Source of the DNA: Enchytraeus crypticus
Taxonomy: Eukaryota; Annelida; Clitellata; Enchytraeida; Enchytraeidae
Length of the DNA stretch: 64,000 nt
Direction: 5' to 3'
NCBI GenBank assembly: GCA_905160935.1
Contig: CAJHZI010000882.1
Coordinates: 806,001 to 870,000, forward strand
Shown: in pieces, positions 56,749 through 64,000 of the stretch
Layout of the letters: every line of letters begins with the position of its first letter
Numbering within the stretch: position 1 is the stretch's first letter
Notes under the pieces: generated by a model
The model's database searches: none
The model's input: only the letters and a program-made list of their open reading frames with translations
Told to the model about the DNA's origin: nothing
Made by a program: the position numbers and the translations under genes

Positions 56749-59700
56749 GTTTGTTCTAGGACTCAATGCCAGAGTAAAATAAAACATGCTAATCTTCAGT
56801 AGTATTGCAAAGAATCACTCAATGGTAATAACATACTTTTACTCATTGGTCAATAACCAAAGAATATCCTCTAGGGCACCCGGTTGGTTAAATATGTATC
56901 GGAACTTGCTATGCTTGTCCAATTTGCGCTATATCTACAGCATAGGCCCCTATTTATTTTTTATAATCTAAGTTATGACACGAGCAAAAAACGCATAATA
57001 TATGAACATTTTTATGTATTGATGTATTAAACCAATGACAATTAAATAATAATAAATTAATAGTTAATTGATACAATTAATAAATTGCAATCAACGATTT
57101 TAAAATTAATATAATTTTTCAAAGAGCATCTAAAGCTAGAGCCATATATTTTCGCTGATCGTAGCACATAATTAAGTGCTGTGAATGGCGATGTTAGGAC
57201 TAATGAAATCTGCATTCTACGAAACAGTTAACAGGTCAGAATAATCCACTACATGTATGCATTACTCATATGTAATACTCGAAATTAATTCGAGGAATAA
57301 TGCATCTGAAGAACACAGCGCACCGTCCATAATTACGTCATTTCTGCGGCAAGTCTGTTCTGCAGATTTTATTTTACTCAACTTTTGTCACAATACTGTC
57401 ATTTTAGCGGGATATACGGACACCCGGTATTACACCCGGTGCATAGTTATTTATTATCTGTATATAAATGTTTCAGAGAGCATACAAATATAATATACGG
57501 GATTATTTTCTGGCTTCAGCTCGAATCCCAAGCAGTAGGTGCCTCTATAGTAAAATTTTTACTTTTGATAAACTTCTGCGTGTCTATGTGCAGGTATGGG
57601 GTTTGCCCTGATGGCTGGTTTGCCGCCGGTCTACGGTCTCTACTCGTCTATATTCCCGGGCTGGCTCTACTACTTGTTCGGCACGTCGCGCCACCTGTCG
57701 CTCGGCACCATGGCTCTCATCGCTCTGATGGTCGGAGCCGTGGTGGTCAGAGAGGACACGGCGAGGTATGGAGCCAGTCAGGAGGTCATCGGGGGAGGAG
57801 AGGACTGGGTGAATGGTACGACTATAGAACCAGCGTCAACAACGACCTCTCATCTTGGGTATGTACATGTACGTAACTGCGTGCTCATCATCATCGTCAT
57901 CATCATCATCATCTTCCATTAAATCCCAGTTTAACTAGGGTCGGGATACGAATAGACTTTCTCCAGTCCTCCCTGTCTCACACCATATCATCAATCAATC
58001 CCCCATTTTCATGTCCTTCTTAATTACTGCATCCCACGTCAATTGTGGTCTACATCCAGCTCTTCCCTTCAAACTCATACTTCAAACTCTAGGTTAATAT
58101 GTTGCTAATCTGTGGAATTCCTATATTGCTTGAGGTGAACGACATGTACGCCAAGGTCATAAAGCTAAATGCTGGACATTCTACACTCTGCCCTACAGCT
58201 TATTTCGCATGTAAGGTGCACACTAAGTATTTATTGGTATATCGAATTTTATTTGACAGAATATTAAATTTTTGATTTCTTAATTTCGTTTGGACAAAAT
58301 CCTTCAGAGCCGCAATAGGGACTTGTAACTGTAACGTCGTTGTTGCCATCCATTTCTATATCGCGATAACTACGAAAATAGCATTAGTTCAAGAAACCAT
58401 GACCTAAAATTAGGATGACTAACTGAATTCATTATTAACCATGAATTATTATGCAACTCTAATTTTTTATGTCAATCGTCTCTATAGCTTTCTATCTATT
58501 GTTCCGCCAATTAAATATCAGATTAAAAGAACAAATTTCTAGTCAAAGAGATAAAGAGAGAGAGAGAGAGAGGCTGAGAGAGAAACATATTTCATTTAAT
58601 TTCAGCTCTTATACATGAATCTCGCATTGCAATGGGTTTGCCCTACTCGAGCCTTAATTCAGAATTTACCTTTGAAAGAATAAACCTTCTGTAGTGAATT
58701 GTTAATGTAATCTTAAGAAGTTGCTTAGTCGCCCCTTATGATATGTGCACTTTACGATTGTTCTATTACCATGTTAAATCAGGGTTTGTCCTCTTCGTCA
58801 AGCATTATATTCTTACTATTCATACTGCACAATATGCTAATAAACGTACAATTTCTTTTCATAATATTAAATGTAAAATCTCTATTTCATCTTTATAATT
58901 GTTAATTACTTATGGATTTGGAATACTTGTTAAAATTTATATTGAAGAGTTTACATTCTTAGTTATATGTGTATAATACATGTTCAGCAGGGCACGCATA
59001 ATATATATATTCAATGGCAGGTTGAAGTCTTTTAACAATTTATTCACAAAGATATCTATGTATGATTAATTTCTGCTCTTGTGTAACTAGTCAACGCTCC
59101 GCAATGCTCCAAAGCTCAATGATGAAAAGTAGAGCAAAGAACAGTGTCATAGAAGAATTTATAGGACAAGCAGATTAAAAGAGTGATACATGTGTTCATG
59201 TCGGTGTTTGGTAAAATATTTCTTTCAAGTAATGTGATGATGCCGAATTACTACTTTTTGAAACTTATTTTCCAAGTAAATAAAGTAAGTAGGCTAGTAA
59301 GTAGGTGTTCACTAAATACCTTGAAACACTTTTCTTAAAATATTTTCTACAAAAATGACCACCTTCTACATACAACATATTTTATTATATCATTTGCTGA
59401 AGAAAACGTGTATGTATATACACTGTACGCAAAGAAAAAAATCGCTTAGCTTCTTGGGTTGTTTAACTTTGGCGTGATGTGCAGAAAAGACACTGCTATA
59501 GAAGATCGTGACTGAAAAATTAACAGATGAAGTTCAAAACAAAAACCATTTAAAGCACAGGCTGAGGACCATTCAAGGTACATTCAATATACATTAAATA
59601 TACATTAAATATATAAGTGCCATACAGAAGTTGACGGTTGAACGGTTGACTGAGAATTATCAGGTACAAAAATCAAATCCAGTGCTGGCACGTCACTGAC

Positions 59701-62700
59701 ATTTTGCCGAAACATCAAACTGAATTTAAAAGCTACTCAAACATTTTAACTTTAGCTTTCCCTAGACTTCTTGTCGATATAAAATAATCTATGATATCTT
59801 GCCACAGAATCAACAGCACAGACTCTCCTGCACCGGACCCTAGAGTGGAATACAGAGTGGGCGTAGCAATGACTCTCACGCTATTGGCTGGCATCAGTCA
59901 GCTGATCATGAGGGTCCTACGTCTCGGAGTCCTCACTAACTACATGTCCTCGTCCTTCGTCGACGGCTTCATGTGCGGCTCCGGAGTCAACATAGTCATC
60001 AGTCAGCTTCCCTTCCTCTTTGGTCTAAAGCTTAGTCGCTCCACAAGCAGTTATTTTGAGGTGCCTCGCATGCTGTACGCGGTGGTCAACCATCTACAAG
60101 CAGTAAATATCTGCGCCCTGGTGGCTTCTATTGTGTCAATAGCCGTCCTATTGGTTATCAAGGTAAGTTAATCGTGTTTCAAACTCCGCTTAGGATGAGT
60201 CTGATGTCTACCCTAGTCGAAGCAACGGACTTTAAACTGTCGTTAATTTAATTATGAAAGTATACTCTTTCCTTATTCCAATTGACTCTATGTTTAAAAT
60301 AATACATTTTCTTATATCCTTTGTTTTTTGTTAAATGAATGCCTAAAGGTCCAATTCGTGTTTCTGGACTAGAAAAAGCAACAGCTGTTAACAGTAAGAA
60401 AGTGAAAAATATATTTTCGTTTCACTAATTTCACGAACAACAACCACATCAATTAATAAAAATATGTGATAAATAACATCAATGAATATAAATATGTGAT
60501 AAACAAGAGTAATTAATAGGATACAGCTAATTCATCGATTTATTTCAAGATTTTGACTTTGTTTAAAAGTAGGTTTATTGTCAATACAAATTTCTATATA
60601 CCGATCGCATAGTTAAACACAGATCTTGCTTCGTTTGATCAGTCCATCCTCCTCTTGCTGAGACATATGGTTTCTATCCAAGGATCTAATCCAAGGACCT
60701 GCGCTTACACTTCATTTCGGAGAATCTCTTAAAAGCAGTTTGTGACAAATTGTTTTGATGAAAGAAACGTTTTTGCCTATGGATTATCCTTTGCTTACTT
60801 AGCGTGGCAGTTAAATTAAAAAGAATTTTGAGAGTTAAATTTTATCCTTGTTTCCGCATTTTTGAAAATTACTGGAACGATCAACTATTTGTTTTATTTT
60901 AATTGTTTGATGTCAATACCCCAATAGATAGGCCAACTAAAAATGGCAAGACCAAGTTGAACTTCAGTGTTCTACTCGAATTGCATGTCAGTGACGGATC
61001 GATCACTGGATTTGAAACCTGCACCGAACAACTTGCCAATAGGCCACCGGCACAATCCTGAAATAATGTTGTTTTCATGAATTTTTTATTTATACATTTA
61101 AACTTGTTAAATTTAAACATAAAAGGAACAATTTTTTTCTAAATACAACATTTCTATTTAACGCAGCACTTCAATGAGAGATTTAAGGCGAGAATGCGAG
61201 CTCCGTTTCCTGCTGAATTACTTGTAGTAATTGTTGGTACTATAGCGTCACACTTTGGCCATATGGAGAAAGTCTACGCCCTGTCGGTGATTGGATCCAT
61301 ACCTCTGGGTTTGCCTTCACCCACGGTACCGCCATTCTACGTCTGGCAGAATTACATAACTGATGCAATTATTATTGCTGTCGTGGGGTTTGCCATTGGG
61401 TTGACGATGGGAAAACTCGTGGCCGCTAAACACAAATATGACATAGGTCAGTCGATGATCCTAACATTTCATCCTAATCTGAAGTTTATTATTTCTACAA
61501 GGATATATGAGTTTAAAGTTGTTTCTACATTACAAGACTGCTATCAGAAACTTACTGATGATTGTTTTGTTTGTGTTCCTGTAGTATTTTACAAAAAATG
61601 TCTACAGTATACGTGCTTTAAGAAAATACAAAATTTAAGTTAAGTATCTATATCAAAAGTCATATTTTCCATCGAAGATCGGTATTCTATGGTGCCAAGT
61701 TTCCAACTTTCCATATGATAACTTTATCGATAACATGTAATTAGATGAGAAAGCAGCACATCTGTAGGAATATAAACCTCAAATCATACATTTGGCTGTG
61801 TATTAAATAAATAATATAATTTGTTCAACTTATTACTACAATAAAAACTTATTACTACTTATTATTGCTACTCCTATATGAATACACGTGTATTTGTATT
61901 TTAGTACATTGAGCTAGTTTAGACATGCGAATTTCTCATTTCACTCAAATACATGTATTTAGGCTACTATGAAATTTATATTACAAAGTATATAAAATAA
62001 ATGTGCAGTAAATATATCATACTATATATCATATTATATATTTAAATTATACTGGTTTGACTGTTGAGGTTCAACGGATTGAAAATTTAACAATAACATC
62101 ATGCATTGCTAACCGATCCTTTAATAAACGTTTTGAGAGAATATTACCTTTATAGAACTAATTTTTGTAGACTCAAATCAGGAGCTCTTGTCCTACGGCA
62201 TCATCAACACTGTCAGTCCATTCTTTGGGGCCTTTGCTGCCACTCAGGCTCCTCCTAGAACTCTCGTGGCATCCTCATCAGGTGGCAAGACTCAGATGAC
62301 TGGATTCATATCAACCCTCCTTCCTCTTTTTGTCTGCCTCTTCCTTGGACCTCTCTTCCGCTCTCTACCTACGAGCGTCCTAGGTTCTATAGTAGTGTGC
62401 GCCCTTCTTCCTCTTGTTGGACGTGTGATGAAAGCTCCGCCTCTCTGGCAAATTAATCGCTATGACTTCATAACTTGGCTGATTACATTCTGCTGCACAG
62501 CATTCATTGCAGTCACCGTTGGTCTGGTCGCTGGAATAGCAACAAGCGTTTTCTTGATCGTCGTTCAAGCCCAGATTGTTAAAGGATCTGCTTCAGTGGG
62601 CCTGTTAGAAGGGAATTCTCCTCAAAGCGACAAATTGGATAAATCTTCTGATATGAATCAGGTGGAAGCTGGTGCTGCGATATATTGTAATGATTGCGAC

Positions 62701-64000
62701 GTCATTGCCTCGTCAGTGAGAAGACGCTCAGAGAATCGTCTAGGTTCAACGGTGATTTCATTTGGTCAAAAGAATTACGAAGCTGAAGCTAAACCAGTCA
62801 AGGAAAGTTATAATTTGAGTACTAGAAACAATTGCGAAGAAATTGAGGAGCTCAAAGTAGTGGAATATAATAGTAATGAGATTTCAACTTGTACTGATGC
62901 TGAAAAAGCCAATGACGCTGTAGTAAATGTTACAGAAACTGAGCCTAATCCTAAAGACTTTGAAAATCCTGAAAGCGTTTTGGTTTTTACGTTTGATGCC
63001 AATTTATTCTTTAGTAACTCAGAACGTTTTAAGACGGAGCTTTATCGCTGCACAGTGAATCCAGCAATTCTGAGAAAGACGAAGAAGCGGAAGAGCGGAT
63101 GCTCTGGACCGTCCTGCTGGAATCCCTCCAGATTCATTAGCCAATCTCTAAAGGCACGAGGAAAAATTCCAAATTATGGAGAGCAGACCAAGAGTCAGGC
63201 TGACTCTCAAGCGGAACTACCAGGCAAATCAGAAGATAAGTTGAACATTAGATCAGTTCGTGAACTGAATAAAGTAAACGGTATGATTGATTATAACCGT
63301 ATGCTTGGAGGAGGCGTTGAACCTGCTTGCATCATTCCTGATAACAATAAGACAACAAGCAATACTCCATCGAATTCCGAAATGAAGTTTGACGGTGAAA
63401 CACCTTATTCCCTAGTGATAAATAGTCATTATAAAAACATTGATTCTACTGGAAGGAAGATAAGCAGCACATCAAAAATGAGTAAGATTTCAAAGACTCT
63501 ATCACTGCCCGACATAAGATTGGTACATAAGCAAAACTCAAGTGAGGATCGTTGTAAGACTTCAGAAGCTTATTTAAATAATTACTACCGACGTAAGAGC
63601 ATACATTCCAGTACTTCTGTCCCCGAGTTGATTTTGTTGAATCCGGTTACTTTTGAAGTGACAAATAAGAAATACCATGCTGAATTTATTCCTTCATCAA
63701 TCGTTGAACTTATTGATATTGGCGATCACAGGTTTTCTTTCATGGACAATCTTTCTAATAATGTGAATGAAGACACTCACGAACAATGTGACATAATTAT
63801 AGTGATGCATGACGATGGGAATATAGAGGCAAAATGTTCCACGAACTTGGAAGACGGAAGTACTGATTCCGTCTGCCCGACGCTAATCCGAGTGGACTGT
63901 CTGAAGATGAACTACATCGACCTGACGGGTTTGAACACTCTTCGCCAGGCAAGGGATGACTTGGGTGAGGTTGGAGTGGAGTTAAGGTTGATTAATTACA
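56475..64000 (+). CDS. SLC26/SulP anion transporter, copy 2 of the tandem pair, 3' end outside window
   Basis: Exons 56475-56748, 57594-57858, 59808-60162, 61167-61446 and 62171 to the window edge join in frame. Lengths of the first four exons (274, 265, 355, 280) equal those of copy 1 exactly. About 1001 residues are visible; by alignment about 25 more remain. The SulP signature, the sequons N165-G-T and N182-S-T, VVGFAIGLTMGK, SSGGKTQMTG and both STAS halves (VLVFTFDANLFFSNSERF and IRVDCLKMNYIDLTGLN) are present, so it looks functional. The STAS insert and the linker differ strongly from copy 1, as does the end of exon 2. Introns (845, 1949, 1004 and 724 bases) share little with copy 1 outside splice sites. 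The duplication is therefore not fresh, despite near-identical exon patches. Substrate unknown. Confidence 0.92.
57594..57858 (+). CDS. SLC26 copy 2, exon 2
   Basis: The acceptor TGTGCAG ends at 57593; the strong donor CTTGG/gtatgt follows 57858, giving 265 bases and phase 2, as in copy 1. The outer-loop end reads NGTTIEPASTTTSHLG, against NGTIFTSPVTTISSVE in copy 1. Confidence 0.9.
57880..58090 (-). mobile_element. (GAT)n-tailed LINE, 3' end, copy 2
   Basis: (CATCAT)n 57888-57912, TTAAATCCCAGTTTAACTAG, GGTCGGGATACGAATAGACT and GCATCCCACGTCAATTGTGG. On the minus strand the last part reads RPQLTWDAVIKKDMK, a typical LINE end. It starts about 20 bases after the exon 2 donor of SLC26 copy 2. 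Confidence 0.68.
58550..58790 (-). mobile_element. SINE-like family B, far half, with (GA)n nearby
   Basis: TTGCTTAGTCGCCCCTTATG, TGTGCACTTTACGATTGTTC matches the end of the 29735-30030 copy. A short (GA)n lies at 58553-58572. Confidence 0.4.
58800..59630. other. SLC26 copy 2 intron 2, nothing recognised
   Basis: AT-rich intron sequence. Confidence 0.5.
59640..59770 (+). mobile_element. tRNA-derived SINE family A, diverged copy
   Basis: AAATCAAATCCAGTGCTGGC, CGTCACTGACATTTTGCCGA and TTAACTTTAGCTTTCCCTAG keep the family's order. It ends about 40 bases before the exon 3 acceptor. Confidence 0.45.
59808..60162 (+). CDS. SLC26 copy 2, exon 3
   Basis: The acceptor TTGCCACAG ends at 59807 and the donor ATCAAG/gtaagt follows 60162; 355 bases, as in copy 1. 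Bases 59866-60020 are identical to copy 1. Beyond that the peptide changes to FGLKLSRSTSSYFEVPRMLY. Confidence 0.92.
60950..61060 (-). mobile_element. tRNA-derived SINE family A copy in intron 3
   Basis: CTCGAATTGCATGTCAGTGACG, GATCACTGGATTTGAAACCT and AGGCCACCGGC match the subfamily at 31285-31420. Confidence 0.6.
61167..61446 (+). CDS. SLC26 copy 2, exon 4
   Basis: The acceptor AACGCAG ends at 61166 and the donor GACATAG/gtcagt follows 61446; 280 bases, as in copy 1. It encodes MRAPFPAELLVVIVGTIASH, IGSIPLGLPSPTVPPFYVW and VVGFAIGLTMGKLVAAK. Confidence 0.92.
62171..64000 (+). CDS. SLC26 copy 2, exon 5, open at the window edge
   Basis: The acceptor TTTTTGTAG ends at 62170. The frame (DSNQELLSYGIINTVSPFFG...) stays open with no stop to 64000, ending at VGVELRLINY in the second STAS half. 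The polar insert carries RRKS at Ser868 and a second basic-Ser cluster (RKISSTSKMSKISKTLSLPD). Confidence 0.92.

Overview
The window is eukaryotic: spliced protein-coding genes sit in AT-rich DNA packed with LINE and tRNA-derived SINE relics, DNA transposons and microsatellites. The palindromic words TACATGTA and AGGCCT recur, as is common in marine invertebrates. The codon use, the introns and the two gene families fit an invertebrate animal, most likely a lophotrochozoan; I cannot name the species.

Three host genes are supported, all on the + strand. (1) 98-6114 holds the last five exons of an oxysterol-binding-protein-related (ORP) gene. The exons are short, their phases agree at every junction, and the last ends in the family's C-terminal signature and a stop; the 5' part lies outside the window. 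(2) 33772-43021 is a complete five-exon SLC26/SulP anion-transporter gene of 1006 codons. (3) 56475-64000 is its tandem paralogue, with the same five-exon plan and, in the first four exons, identical exon lengths (274, 265, 355, 280); it runs off the right edge inside its last exon. The two paralogues are mosaics: runs of 91 and 155 bases are identical while neighbouring coding sequence and all introns differ, which looks like gene conversion.

Between the genes (about 6.1-33 kb and 43-56 kb) I see mobile-element relics and simple repeats, and no other convincing host gene. The main players are: a LINE family ending in a (GA)n tail; a roughly 290-base SINE-like family whose 3' end resembles that LINE's tail; a tRNA-derived SINE with a conserved core; CR1/L2-like and other non-LTR relics; a non-autonomous Helitron carrying a tRNA-like segment (4686-5549); a decayed Tc1/mariner-type element with about 200-base inverted ends (22630-23421); a foldback element (about 11269-11812); and minisatellites with 24-, 34-, 36- and 21-base units. 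I saw no retrovirus-like or Polinton-like element.

The ORP protein would move sterols or phospholipids at membrane contacts. The SLC26 pair would move anions (chloride, bicarbonate, sulfate or oxalate). Nothing suggests they act together; they are simply neighbours. All homology statements come from reading motifs by eye, not from database searches.
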